A stretch of DNA of 64,000 nucleotides, taken from Gordionus sp. m RMFG-2023. Its lineage: Eukaryota > Nematomorpha > Gordioida > Chordodea > Parachordodidae. The position numbers were made by a program, and so were the translations under genes. How positions within the stretch are numbered: the stretch's first letter is position 1; each line of letters begins with the position of its first letter. Under the pieces are notes generated by a model. It did no database searches. It was not told the origin of the DNA and was given only the letters and a program-made list of their open reading frames with translations. Location of the stretch: contig NC_088777.1 of NCBI RefSeq assembly GCF_954871325.1, positions 19,321,366 to 19,385,365 on the forward strand, given 5' to 3'. This document shows positions 22,905-37,900 of the stretch, in pieces.

Positions 22905-25900
22905 CTAAATAAAATAACGTTTTTAAACGTATAAATAACAAATATAAACTATCTAATTAAAATAATTTGTCCAAAAATATGGCCCTAAATTTTTTTAGAA
23001 AGATAAACTCTGGTTAAGTCTAATCTAATTTGAACAAATTATATAGCCCTCAATGGTTTTCAAATTAAATTTTAAAGTTAAAGAACAAGTAAATAGATTT
23101 ACTATAGTTTTAAGATTATTATTTATCAGAATAAGATTTATATAGCTTACCTTAGTATATTGAGGCATAGAAACGCCCCGTAGATTTTTAACTTATAACG
23201 CATTTGATATTTTACGGTTTTGTCAATAGCTCACTTAGTATTTTACGCTTAACTATGCTTCTATAAATTTTCATAGATTTTTAAGACAAACATTTCTTGG
23301 AGACAAAAATGCACATTTCTATCCTTATAATTAAAAAAACATTATTATTTGAAAATAAATATACTGCAGAGGTCGAAATTTATGGCTATAGACATGAATT
23401 AAAAAAAATTTTTATTTACAAGTCCGGACTGGGCCGAGATTTTTAAAATATAAGTTATTTTGATGCAAATTGTTTGTCAAATTAAAATTATGAGTGGTAA
23501 ATAAAAATTAAACACTCCGTCATATGATTTTCTTACTGATTGATATATTTTTTTAAAAATTGGCCAGCCCCAGATTTTTCATCTTAAAAATTAATAAGCC
23601 ATACCTGGCCAGAATTTTTAGTCATATCATATCATTTATCTGTCTGTTCTGTGCCGAGTTTACTGGCAGGGACTGCAGGTCTCTGATTTAAATACTAAAA
23701 AAAATACAAGTTTTAAATCGGTTTTTATAGTAAATTGAAATATAGTATTTAAAACAATTTTACTTAATTTTCCATATTCTTTATAAGTCGTAGAAAATTT
23801 ATGTTTAATTTAATCTTCAAAATTTTTATATTTTACTGGTACAAAAAAAATCAAGGTAGTAATTCTCTATCGAGAAGGGTAGTATTTAATTTAAAGTTAA
23901 TTTTAAATGTTTAATATTTCAAAGGTTAATAAATTATAAGTAGACATACCTGTTTAAAAATAGAGGCAAGCTATGCCCCCCCAACCACTCGCGTTTCAAA
24001 TATTTAAGAAATTATATATTGTTATTTATTTACTTATATTAGATAATTCGTTAGCAATAAAATCCCCACTTTCCTTAGAAAGATTTTTAATTGGTTTATG
24101 ATCTTCAGTTTCAATATTTCCATTCGGAGATGCTTCGTTTATTCCTGACAAAGGTTTTAAAAATAATGATTAAATAATATCACCTTAATTTATAATGTGA
24201 TTAGTTTAATTTATTGATTATTTTAGGGAATTATTGCATACCAGAAAAAAAATTAGTTCTAAAAATTTTTTCAAAGGGAGATTCTATGACCTTCCATTTT
24301 CATGTGAAAATATTGGTATACAACTTTATTGGCGCTCAAATGAGTAATATATCAACGCAATTTGCAATAATATAAAGTTTTTTAAGGTTCTGAGAAGCAT
24401 CATATATGATAAAAATTACCGTTTTGAAGTGGTATTTGTTCAATATTTCCCTCCTCACTTTTAATGACCGAACTGGTATTTTGATTGGTTTCATTCTTTT
24501 TATCCTCCTTCGGTTCAAGGTGAAAGGAATTGATATCGAAGTTGGGGTCAGTTGATAGTTTTTGCCACCTAGCCTTGTTGTCTAGTACTCCCTGTAAGAT
24601 CGGTCGGAGTTTATCGTCTAATTTAGCGAGAGCCTTATATATATTATTTTTTTATCAATATTATAAGCAGGGATCAGAACTTTTCTGATTTTAAGTTTTG
24701 GTTCGGATTTCGATTAATTTAAAGTTCTGGTTCCAGGATAGGTCTTCCAAAATTAATCATTGTTGCAATCATTTTATTCATTCCAAAAAAATTTAGACAG
24801 AAAAAAGGAAATAAAAATTATATGAATGAATTAAATTTTTAAAAATATAACATCTAAACAATAAAATATGAATTAGAGAAAAAAAGAATTGAAGAAAGTT
24901 AAGAAGAAGTCAGGAAGATGAGTGCTCAAAAGGTTTGAATAATAGATTTTGAGAGATATTTTCTAAAGAAGGTAGAATCCCTTATAGTGATCACTTTATT
25001 TTATATAATTTAATTTAGCACTAACTAATGTCACTAAATTTTTATTTTATAATTCAGTCATCATTTTTCTTTTATATTTTAGATATTTTAATATTAGAAT
25101 GAAAAAAAAATTTGAAATAATTACAAAATATATTTATTTTTTATAATAGGATCTATTCTAAGACGATTTCATAGTTGTAACATTTTCTCAATATTATTTA
25201 TGGAATAAAGAAATATATCATCAATGATAGTGTTATAGTGATAATATTTCCATGTAAAATTTTTATGGATGCTCTTCAATGCTATCATTTAAAATTATCT
25301 TAGGAGTGGTCGCTTGCATCATAGAGTACCCTCTCTAGTTCTTTATGTGGGTTTCAGCGTCATTGATTTTGGAAGGGAATAGAGAACACTGGTAAACACA
25401 GGTGTGATTCTTACATCCATTCAACAATCCATGGCACTAAGAATCTTTATTAGCCCACTTTTGGCTCACTTAAAAAAAATTGACGGGTAATAATCTTTCC
25501 ATTGAAGACTTCTGACATTTTTGAAACAAGGCTTGGGCCATGAATAGCTAGAAGCTGTTTCAAGAGCCAATCTTGCCTCTTACTCCCAGGTGAAGAGTTG
25601 AGGATGACTATATGGTAAAGAATAGGGTCCTAAATATGTCTACCTATTTAATGTAAAGGGTGTAAGAAGTGTCCGAGCATAAAGGTAGACATGGTCTATG
25701 CTTGAATTCTAATGGTCGATTCAGTCACCATAGAGCAATTAATTTGATAATCTCAAATAAATTAAGTTTGGTTAACTACTATCAATTCTCCTTGAATCCT
25801 CTCACTTATCCTGGTAAATCTCACATGGGATTTTACATGCGTCCCCAGATTTCATCTAATCCAAACATGGACGCGATTATAAAAACAAAATGTTGAATAT

Positions 25901-28900
25901 CAATAAATATCACGAATTTTAAATTTTCATCCCATCCCAATGTTTATTTCTGTAGGCCATAATTTTTTAAGATTTTAGGCAAAAAAATTTCACATCAATG
26001 GGCGTGGATCCACGACCCGGTTTGCAAGTTTAAACATTGGTACTCTAAAAGGTAAGACAAGAGAATTGGCATCCATGTTGGTTAAAAGAGAAATTGATAT
26101 AGTATATATACAAGAGACGAAATGGGAGAACCAAATCACAGTACAAGTTACTTGTCTTGGATTTATGCCTTACAAAAAAAATCCTTGCTATAAAATAAAT
26201 GAGGAAATTAAAATCAATGACAGATGTCTTCACAATAAATACAAACATTGAAACAATCGAATCTTCGTAGCAAACTAGTGAAAAAATGTGGACTGACCTC
26301 TCATCAAGATGAATAGATACTGCTATACTTACCCTCTGTTTAACAAAGGGGGGAAACTAATCAAACAAAAAAATGTGGTGGTTGAATGAGGATATACAGA
26401 CTGCCATAAAAGACAAGAAAACACTATGGTATAAATCCAAAAGCACAGAAAACAAACAAAAACACAAAAAGTCAAGAAGAATGGTTACAAAGGTGGTGGC
26501 TAGGGCCAAATCACTGACATATGTCAACATGTAAGAGCAACTTCACAAAAAAGGAACAAAATAAAATCTCTAGATTAGCCAAGCAACGAGAAAAAAATTC
26601 AAGGGATATAAATGGAGTTTCAAAAGTAATCAAAAATAAAAATGAAAAATTGATAATAAAGGGAAAAGAGATAATAATAGACGGGAAAAATATTTTCAGA
26701 AGCTTTCAACATTAATCCCCACATACTACATCTATATGAACACCCAATATCAAGAACCAATAACAGAACACGAAATAATAAGTTTCCTCAAACACATGAA
26801 AAATGATAAGGCAAGTGATCTTTATGATCGTCCAATAGAAAACCTTAAAATATTAGGAGAATGAAGGAATACATTTCCTCACAAATCCTTGAAAAAAATA
26901 GTGGGAAATGAAGAGATTCCTTAAAAATGGAGGCTAAGTTATTTATTTCCTATCTTCAAAAATAAAGGGGATCCACATAATTGTCAAAATTACAGGAGCA
27001 TAAAACTAATGTCACGCTTCTAAAACTCTATGAAAAAAAATTACAATTAATCGAAATAGAGGGTACTCAGTTTGGTTTCATACTTGGAAGATCCACGACT
27101 GACGCAATCCACGTAATTGGAAAAAAGGAGTTAAAAATATAGGGAAAGAAACAAAAAGCTCCATAAGATATTTCTCGAACTTGAGAAAGCTTTCGATGTA
27201 ATCCCAATAAAACTTATCTGGTGGTGGCTCCGCCGCAAAAAAATACCGGAAAAATATATGAGAATAATACAAGACATGTATATGAAGTATGAACTAGTGT
27301 TGTTAAATGGCTCGTTTTGAGTCGATTTTTAAAAACGGGTAACTCAATATTCCATCCATAAAAATATTACGCAAGCCTGAAGATTTTGTTCATAGAAGGA
27401 ACAAAGGTCTAGGCCTATATTATCGAAATCTAGAGGCTTAGGCAATATTTTTCTGACTAAAATATTGAGTTAGTCGTTTTTAAAAATCGGCTCAAAACGA
27501 GCCGTTCAAAAACACCAATATGAACCACAAGACAATGATCAAAAGTACAATAGGCACATCAACCGGCTTCCAAATAGCAGAGGGAGTCCATTAAGGGTGC
27601 GTTCTCAACCCATTCTTCTTCATACCAGTGATGGATGTCCTATCACATATTCCGGAAACAACTCTAAATAATATGATATTTGCAGATGATAATGCGATAC
27701 GTGCTGAAACATAGGATTATATGGAAGAAAAATTGACGAGTTGGATAGATTACTAGAAAGCATACATTAAAAGTTAATAAGGAAAAAAACAGATTATATG
27801 GTAATAGGATGAAACAGACATCATCAACATAACTGAATGACAGATATCTGAGTTCCACTTTAAAAAGTAAGGGTGCAATCAAAAGAGAAACAAAAAAATA
27901 AATTGAATCAAGGATGGCTGGGTGGAATTCTTCAGGAGTGCTCTTTGACAAAAGAATTCCCCCCAAATTAAAGGGAAAAATATATAGTTCCATAGTACAG
28001 CCAACTGTCCTTTGGAAACATGGCCAAGCAAAGAATCGGACGAGAGAAGTTTACAGAAAATGGAGATTAAAATGCTGAGAATGATAGCAGGGGTATCAAA
28101 AAAGAATGATATGAAATACAAATATACTGGGAAGTTTAAAGGTTAGTCCCCATTAAAACAAACGATGAACATACGTAATATGGACATACGATGAGAAGGT
28201 CTAAAAACTATATAAGAAACAAGGCTGACAAGAAGTGATGGGTAAACAAAGAGAGAAGACTAAAGCTCCAATCAAAATATAAACGGAATAAAATGGATTG
28301 TATGAATAATATAAAATGGAAAGAGATATTGAAGGTGTTACCGCCCAAAAATCAGCTGATAGAATTTTCACTGGATGCAAACCCCCTTCAAAAACCTATG
28401 CCTAACCCCCTAATTTTTATCGCCTTCGACGGCGACGTTTCCTTATTTTTTATTCCACCTTTTTAATTATAATGATACTCTTTCAGAAAATTTAAAAAGA
28501 ATAACTTAAATTATTTTATCTCTACTACCAGCTATCGACATTTTGTGAATATAAAGGAGTTATTTTTTAGATAGTAGATTCAATTAAAACCCCCATCAAT
28601 GAATTCATTATTATAGCATTATGAGCGTGCTGAAAATGTCAAAACTTTTAAATTATATTTGAAAGGATAGCAGAAAGTTTTATTTGGAAAATAATGTCTA
28701 TGGTTTGCTATATATAGATTTGGTTGATGAATTGTATTATAATAGGTCTATAATAAAAGTATTAATTTTTACAGCAATAAATTTTGTCCTTATTTGATCG
28801 CAAAATTTAACAGATAGCCCCCCAAAAAATTATCCTACCCCCTACCCCCCTCAAAAAAATAAGATACAAACTGTTCCTACCCCCCTCCCCTACCTCTCAT

Positions 28901-31900
28901 TCATGTAGACCCTGCCAAAAAGGTAGAGATGAAAAGAAAAAAATATAAATGGTTTTTATAGTTTATATGTTATTTTATAAATAGTTTACACGTTATTTTC
29001 AACATATTTTTTTTTCCAAATAAATAAAATGATTTGATTTTAAAAAAATATTTTCATTTTTCGTCTACCGAATTTTACAATATATTAAATTAATCGATGA
29101 AAAATCTCATTTGAGATTACTTCTTTTTATGTTACTCCATTCCTTTTTGCCATCTCTTTTGATTTTAGAAATATTTCTATAATCTTTATATGAAAGAGTT
29201 ACATTTTTACAATTATCGATTTTTCTGGTTATAAAATCTAGATTCGCCTAGATTTTTATTTAAGAATATGGAGCCAAATATTTAATATGATGAATTATTT
29301 AAAAAGAATTTAATCATGAATGAATTGTTAAATTTGTGACCATATTTTTAGGTCCTGGTTCTAATTTCCCCCCCCCCCCACTAAATCTACCCGTTTTTGG
29401 TTTGGTTTTTTTAGTATAATATCATTATTTTTGATTTTTTAAACAAAATACTTGTAGGTTTGCTAAATGTTCTGCAAACAATTTTTACTTTTTAAACTAA
29501 TCTGAAATGGATAAATTTCCATTAAAAAAGAATCTTTGAAACTCTTATAAATTTGTTAAATTTGGAATCGAATTTTTAAAAAAAGGAGCATTTATTTTAT
29601 AATATAATTTGATGAGAAAATTACTAATTGATATATAAATGAAACCCCAATTTTCACTTTAAAATATTTTTGTATAAGTCAAATAAAGAGTTTTTTAGGA
29701 ATAAAACATTAATTTGGCATACGCCACATTTTGCATTTATAAAAAGATATATCAGCCGTCTTATTCTTATCACGCCAAATTGTTTTATATAAAAATTAAA
29801 CCAGTAATAACTATTCTTTTCAAAGAATATTCCTTAGTTATCAATTTAATTGTCAAGTTTAAAATTTTAAAATAAATTAACATAAATATTATACTTCATA
29901 AAGAGGCAAGCATACGACATTGATAAAATCGACTTGCATTTTGGGCATCTCAGAGGATTTATCCCTATCCATCAAAGGCTATATAATTTATGTATAACAG
30001 AAAAAACATGGGTAAAGTCATTTAAAAAATTTGACATCCTTGAATTCGACAAGTAAATAATAAATAAGAAATCGTTTTTTGAACAGAAAATATTTGAAAG
30101 GTTCTTAAATTTAAATCCAGGGTTAAGTTATTTGACCGGTAAATATTACCTACATTGGTTAGTATAATAGTAATACAACATATAATGTTCTTATGAAGGT
30201 AGATAATTAAATATGATATTTTTAATCTTCCCATAAATATTTGGTTTTCGCCAGGGGTGGACTGGCTATAAGACCAAGCTGGCTTTTTGCTCACGAGACC
30301 GTGAGAAAATGACGATTTTTGAGGCCGATCAACAAAAAAATGATAAATTTTTTATCATGTAAATCATAACTTTCCTCTTATCGTTATCATGTTCAAATAT
30401 TTTATTTTATCTATTAAAAGTTATTTTTAATTAAATTTCCTTTTTTAGCATTTAAAATATCATATCAATACATTTCTTAAGGTTTATAATTTCTTATTTT
30501 ATGTAATTTTTTCATTCTTTTTAAAAAAAATGCGTTTGTGTTTAAATGAATGAAGATCTAATTTTGATTAATTTACATTTTCCTACATTATTAACTAGTT
30601 GGCATATGCCGAAATGAGTTGCTGTTTTCGGTTTCAAAATTATGCAAGATTCAGGTTGTCGTCTCTCCTCTATCTTTAGAGTAAATTTATTTTTAAAAAT
30701 ATATGAAATTGTAGAAGCTCTACAAGGCTGCAGTATCGCTAGTCTGTCCCTTTTTTCGCCCTATGCTGCAAAGTTTTCTTATTCAATGAGTAATTTTTAT
30801 TTTCTTTTATGTTTTTTATTAATCCAGGCTGCCCTAGCTGCATAGCTTACCATTTCTCCTTTGTAAACGTCTTCAATCTATTTAAGTTTCGTATGCATGT
30901 TACCCCAAAATAACTAATTATTTTCTGAAGAAGCCATGATTTTATTTTTCGAGTTTACAATTCTCCATGGTACTTTTAGCACCATTATTATAGGTAACTA
31001 TAGAAAAAACACTTGTAGAATTTATTTCTAAGTTGTTGATAATATAATTTTCTAATTGAAAATTTCCCTAACTCTCACTGAAATAAAATTAATAATGATG
31101 ATAAATCCTTTTGTTTTTATATCGTCCTAGCAAAATTTTAATAAATAAACTAATTGATAAACACGTTGTAAAAACACTAATTTATATAATTATATCAATA
31201 TATTATTTTATTCTAACATTTTAAAGTATTTGACCGGCCAAAAACTCTTTCGGTCAATTGACAATATTTGGCCGGTTAAATTTACCGTCCAACCCTGTTT
31301 TTTAGACATTTCTTAAATTTTTTTCAAGTTGATTTAAATAATAAGATATACAATAGTGTGGTATCACTTTAAAAGGCATTTCTCTATAAATTCATCAATT
31401 ATAGCCTTATAGAACTTAAATAAAAGTTGTTTTTTTTACTAGGGGTTTCATGTGGAGTTTCTTTTTTTCTATATCTCCTTGTTCAAAAAATTCTTTGGCG
31501 ACCAATATACCTATCCTTTCCTGGACGGACCAAGGCTTCGTTATCGCCGCTATGTCACAAGAGGTCATCATCATCGAACTAAATTCAAAAAAAATTATTT
31601 TCCCTTTTCTTTTTATATTTCATTATTTCCTTCTTTCGTAAGTTTATACTGTACTGCTGAATTAATTAAATCTTCATCTTATAAATTATATCCTTATTAT
31701 TTATTATCCTAAATCAAACGATACATATATTTTTCTTTTAACTCATTAGAAGATAAAATTACAAATAAATATTTACCTTAATAAATTATGATCTTCTGGG
31801 TCATTGAATTCTCTCTCGCCATTATTTACCAACTCTATAAACGATGGCCTTCGTCTAAATTTGCAAGTAAAGTATTAATAGTTATAAATCATGTTTAAAA

Positions 31901-34900
31901 AAAAACTTTTACAAATCACCCCTTTTTATTGTTATCCAATACCCTCTATCCTTCCCTGAACCAATAAAGCTGAGACCCCTTAGGATGGTACCGCCATGGC
32001 TCAAAGACCAGGGTAGTCCCCACCAGTCCGAACAATACAACTATCGTTTAATCGGTAACAAAAAAACATTAACTATTGATATTAAATTTCTTTATTGTGC
32101 TAGTCAGTTATCGCTGAAAATTAATATATAAATTAGGAAATAATAAATTATTCGTTCATCGATTAATAAATCTGAAATTTCGAAAATAAAAATATTTCCC
32201 ACCTTTTTAATCTAAATCAAATGTTTCAAACCCTAGATATGAGCAAATAAAAATTAAAAATATCATAGTCTACATTTTTTTATCGTGATAAATTATTAAC
32301 GAACAAGAAAAAATAATTTTTTTGCAATATCTGAAAAAATAAATTATTTTTTTACTACAAAAAATAAAGGGCTAGCTCAGCGCTACTCACTTACTTAAAC
32401 AAAAATATTTATTTAATTGTTAAAATGAAATAAAAATATATAAAACGCATCCTCGCCATATTTTGTCAGATATATTCTATGTTAAAATTATATGGTGGCT
32501 AACTTGAAATATATCGCCAGATCCGTGGCCAGGATATAATTTTCCAGTAAATCGATGCATTTTTTATATTCGTTAGGGGATAGACTTTGGAGTATGGTAT
32601 TACCCTTTATAATTATAATATTTTAGTGTATAAGATGATTTCCTAGAAATAATTGAATTTCTTCTTTCTTCTTTCTTTCTTTCAAGTAAAAATGTGGCGT
32701 CTTAAGCCAGCATTTACTTTTATCTACTACACAATATCATTCCCTTTACAACCCATAACCCATTAGTTTTTTTTGGTGACGAATAATTACAATTTTTTTA
32801 AAATAAATTATTAAGGATTACTAAGAAGAATCTATTGAAATATAGGCATAAAATATAATTTTTAAAATGAGTTTATCCATAAATAATAAGTTTTGACAAA
32901 AAAAAGTCTTCCTATTACCTCTACGAACATTTTAAATCGGATCTTCAAACTTTGCGCATATAGGTGAATCCTACAACTCCTTGTATTTCAATTATTTTTT
33001 GCCTACATTTAATAGTTTTATAATAATAGCCTAAACTATCGAGGAGCCCATATCAAAGCGTATAATTTATAGTTTGTATAATCTAATATTATCATTATAA
33101 TTTTCAACGAACTGGACTACTCAGGATCATGACGCATTGGTCGAAATGATGATGTTCTAACGTGGAAGTTCCGTAAACTTTTGCCAGGGAAGTATCAGCT
33201 CTTTATATAAATATATATAAATTTTATATTATTTTTTTCATTGAAAAAAATGGTCCAAATCCTTTTATTTCATAATTGAAGAATGAAACTATGAGAGATA
33301 TATTTCTAAAAATAATATTTAATCATTACAATATGTTTTTTAAAGTTTCGAAAGGAAGAAGTCAAATAAAGATAAATTGGGGCTGTTTCTTTCAAAAAAT
33401 TTTTAAAGGTAATTAAAAATTTATATATAATATTTTAATGAATAACTATTTTAGATAATTAAGTATATGATTAATTTTTAAAGTTTTTACATCAGATACA
33501 AAATGTGAAATATATTTATTAAGGTGAAACTTGCTCATAAATGCGTTGTTTGTTCCTCTGTGATCTAAATCATGGCATAAGCATGCTATCATAAAAGATA
33601 GAATCTCTAAATCGGTAAAATGTTTCTCCAAACCACCCGTCTTCGTTTAAAAAAATAATTGTATATTTATTAATATGGTTAGATGATAAATACAGAAGAA
33701 TACCATTTCTTATAACTTCATAACTTATTATATAAATATCATTATTATTTATTAATAACTGATTGATTTGTATCAAAATTTTAATCGTACACTAATTATG
33801 GTGTAATTAATGTAAAATCTGTCAGTTGCCATCTGAAACAATTGCTCTTATTATTAAATGCTTTATTAAATATTGCAGAAAATGAGATATTGCCTTGATT
33901 ATTACATGGTTCTAACTAACTTAGAATAATATTACTGGATAATTTTATTTTAAAAAACATAGTGCCATCTGGTTAACACTATAAGAACAATTTAAACGCA
34001 TAAAAACTTTTTAGAATGGAGATAATCTATAAGAGTAAGTTTTGGCCCGAACTTGATATAGACCAAAAGTAGAGTTAAAATCTCAAAATAATTAATCCAC
34101 GATTTATATAACTCTGGTTTTGATGTGCCCTATGAGTGATTAATTTTAGTTTAATAAGTTAATCTTCTACGAGATATATAGTAATATAGAAATATACCGT
34201 CAGAATACAGAACATGACTTGAGCAACGTTGAAAGCATGTCTCCAATTGTGGTAAGTCACTGGGCGGTAATTCTTTTTAACGCTAAGCGCCCACCTAGAG
34301 AGTATCTGATAAACAAATAATAGCAATACTTTTGCTAATTAAATTTGAAATTTAAGGTTTTATTTATAAATTGGATGTGTGTTTAATAATAAGGCTGCCA
34401 AAAATTTTATCAATTTATAATATTATATTTAGTTTTCAATAATTTTATTTCAAGCTTGTTTTACTTGTATATGTTTAGTAATTTAATAAATATAAAAGAA
34501 TAGATTTCCATATCTTTCATATCCATCCTTTGAATGTATATGAAAGTTCATAAACACAATGAGATTTTGGTACCTAGTTATTTGTGATGCTAATTTATAG
34601 TGCTGTTAAGCTACCTAACTTTAGTCAACTATAAAACAGCGTAGCCATGTTTTTAACCAAAAATATTCCAATCAATCGTTAAGTTGAGACTCAATTTAGA
34701 AGCTTAATTCAATTTTTTAGGCTAAAAGTTTGACTAAGCCACAATTGAAGGTCAAAGTTAGGTAATTTAACAACACTACTAATTTATATAATATATTTAT
34801 TGACAATTTTATTGTTTTAAAATTAAATCTCACTTACTTCTAAAGGAATATTAAATTTGGAAGGCAAATTCAAGTGATAGAACATGGAAAGGGAGGCTAG

Positions 34901-37900
34901 AATAGTTTCGTCATCGGACATGTCTTTATCGTCAAAGGCGTAACTATTTAGACTGAGTTTGCGTACCGCTGGGATCATCTGGCTCTAGGTATTAATGATT
35001 AAATTATTTGATAAGAATCAAAATCTTCTGTTAAATATAAAACTTTTATTAGAAGATTATTCACTTTTAGTGTTTTGGTTATAGGAATTGATCATTATAA
35101 AAAAAGAAACTATTTTTGATTAGGTGGATATTTCAAGAGTTCAATCTAACTTGGTTGAAATAAAAATATTTAATTTTAGTAAAGCAAAAAAAATAGTTAA
35201 CCAAGAATTCATCATATGAATAAATGTGCCTTATACTTTAAAATTGTTTACCGGCCTCTAGAAATTTAGGATTTAAGTCGATAAACTACTTTTTTTTAGA
35301 TAAAAACAAGAGTCAGGTGACGATAATATAATATCTAAATAAGTGGAAGAAAATCCAATAGTTAGCAAACACGCTATTTTTAAGAAGACTTTAAATTACA
35401 GAGTAATCAAATTTCCCATTTTAATTTTTATTTATTAGTACGAATTAATAATTACTATTTCTGAATATGAATGTTTGTATTAGTATATACCATGGTTTAA
35501 TAAAATATAGTATAATTTTTTTTATAACTCAATCTTATTTAAAAAAGGAGACTTACAACATTCATTTAATCACTCGAGGATATATTCGCGCTTTAAGAAA
35601 ACCATTATAATTTAATTTCCTTCGAATTTTTTTTATCAAAATATTATATTTCTATTTATTTTTTTATAAATAGTTGAAAAATAATAAACTTTGATCCTCT
35701 TGGCTTCCTCGAAGGATGCCGTAGCGTGGTAAGATAGTACTTCGAGAGCCACGTTTTGTTTTGCTATCAACTTCACCACGTTCTCATACATGGATGTATT
35801 GTTGATTCCCAAACCACAAAATAACGCGAAAGCCTTTGATACAAAATAAATGTTCGTCATGCAATTTCAATTGGAAAAGAATTTTTGTTCATAAATGCAT
35901 TATAAGTAATCACAGGTTACTTCTATCTCCCCTCCAGCCTAAATTTTACTCCTATACTCTGTTAAACATAAAAAAGAACCAAGTAAAAAAAAGAAATTAA
36001 AATTAGCAACTAATTCTAAATGGAAATTAGCAAAAAATGATATTGGATTAATTTGCATATCCCCCTCACTTACATTTATTTACCACCTCCCCCACCCCAT
36101 ATTCTTATGACGATTGCGTCTACACGACATCGTTATCTCTTCCTAATATTTATGATGATCTTGAGCTACCCCCCTCCCTCCCTCATGTGTGGTAGGAGAT
36201 GCCTAAGTAATCATGCCACTGTATAGTTTTTTTCTTTTTCGGTAATTGTAAAGACATATACATGTTATGTCTTTTATTTGAACTGAGGTCGCTAAATAAG
36301 ACAAATAACGAAACCTAATATTTTAAAATTTTATCAACGCTTAATTGTTAAATTGTAATACTGAAGGAAATGTAAATTGGTACATTTCTTCATATAGTAG
36401 CATAGTCATTAACATATTTCAAAAAAAATTAATTTCTATTTAAATAAGAACCATAACAAAAAAGATGCATAGAGTAATAAAACAATAATCCCCTTACTTC
36501 GATGAGAGCAATATCCGATTCTTCGAAAGGGTTTTGATCAAGCTTATGGATAAACTGAACGGCACCAAATACGATGTGCTCGTTATTCATGATTGGAACC
36601 GTAAGAATATTTTTAGGGAGAGGTGCATCTGTTGGAATTAAGATCTAATAAAAATAAATAAATATATATAGTAAAAAATGAAATGAATAATGGAAGAGTA
36701 AAATGATTATGGTTATGTATAATAATATTTAGAAGAAAAATAAAACGAATAAAGGACCTAAATTATATAATTAATCTTACAATATTTTCTAAATCTTCCG
36801 TATCTGATTTGCCATTGTGGATATTTAACGTCTTTTTTTTTATAAAATAGTTGTTATCATAAATTTAATTATATATTTACCAATTTGGTCATTTGAATGT
36901 TCGAATATTTATTAATTATGGACCCGGAACTTTAGATATAGGGGTTACGGCGAGGTTTGGGTCTAAATAATATTGGTTAAGGTCCAGTAGAAAAAATTAT
37001 TACAGTTGGTTGTAAAAAAATTTGTAAGGTTCATTAGGGTTTTGAAATTTTTTAAAAATTTGAAAAGAAGAGCGTTATAAAATAAATTAAGTTTAATTAA
37101 TTGTGCTCTTGGTAACCCCCCCCCCCCCCCCGTGGAAATATAATGTGTTTCATAAAATAATCTTAGATTAACATTATAAGGGTTTCATCTGGTTCACTAA
37201 AATTATAAAAAGTTTGGTTTATTTATTTTGGCTTGGCGGTAATTTTACATAAAATTAAATGGTAGATCTTGTGATAACTTTTAGTATAAAATCGACAGAT
37301 TTGTTCAACTTATAGGGAGTATAATCAAGTATACTTGGTCACGAATGGACATATATTAACAAATCTTTATAACTCAAATGTTTTGCTAAAAAAACCTCTC
37401 CATTTGCGACAACGTATATAGCGATTTGGGTTTCGGGTAAATTTTGAAATTCCTCGGGCCTTTATATTTTTTTTAGAAAAATTTCATTAGGTTTGTTATA
37501 ATTTTAAAAAAATATTTGGGCTTTATACGAGGATTGCCCTAATGAAAGTTAGAAATTTACTTGTGTATATAGTAAACTTATCTTAGACTATCATGGTTGG
37601 ATTATTTGATTATAATATATTCTTGAGTGTTACTTAAGAAAATTTTCAAGGTATGCTATAAAATAAATGGTATATTATATACTAAACCCATTGAAAAATC
37701 AACTATGTGACCTCAAAGTCTTACTTTGAGGAAATTATTTAATTTTTCTTTCTTATAACAGAGAACTTCAATAATCTTATGATTATATTATATGTATAAT
37801 ATATACGCTTCTTTTTATTGATAATTCAGTCATATTAAAGTTAAAAAATTATCATTATTATATTTCTATACTTTAATTTCTTAATTTCGTAATCGTCATC

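Larger units (their letters stand above)
24634..29894 (-). other. 5.3-kb PDE intron with LINE and MITE insertions
   Basis: Separates the MPKMQVDF exon from the catalytic-end exon. It holds an unassigned retroelement piece, the RTE LINE and its nested MITE. C-rich tracts at about 28820-28900 and 29370-29381 are otherwise unexplained. Confidence 0.8.

Noticed and set aside
24668-24735. CAGGGATCAGAAC, a possible hAT left end
   Set aside because: No inverted partner was seen within the intron.
27664-28121. Minus-strand frames of 80 and 109 codons
   Set aside because: Antisense to the RTE LINE reverse transcriptase, whose motifs read on the plus strand.
33446-33530. Continuation of the HDLDHRG frame beyond 33531
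   Set aside because: The conserved next block ([13 protein letters not shown]) is in a separate exon reached from the GTTTCA donor, so this part is intron.
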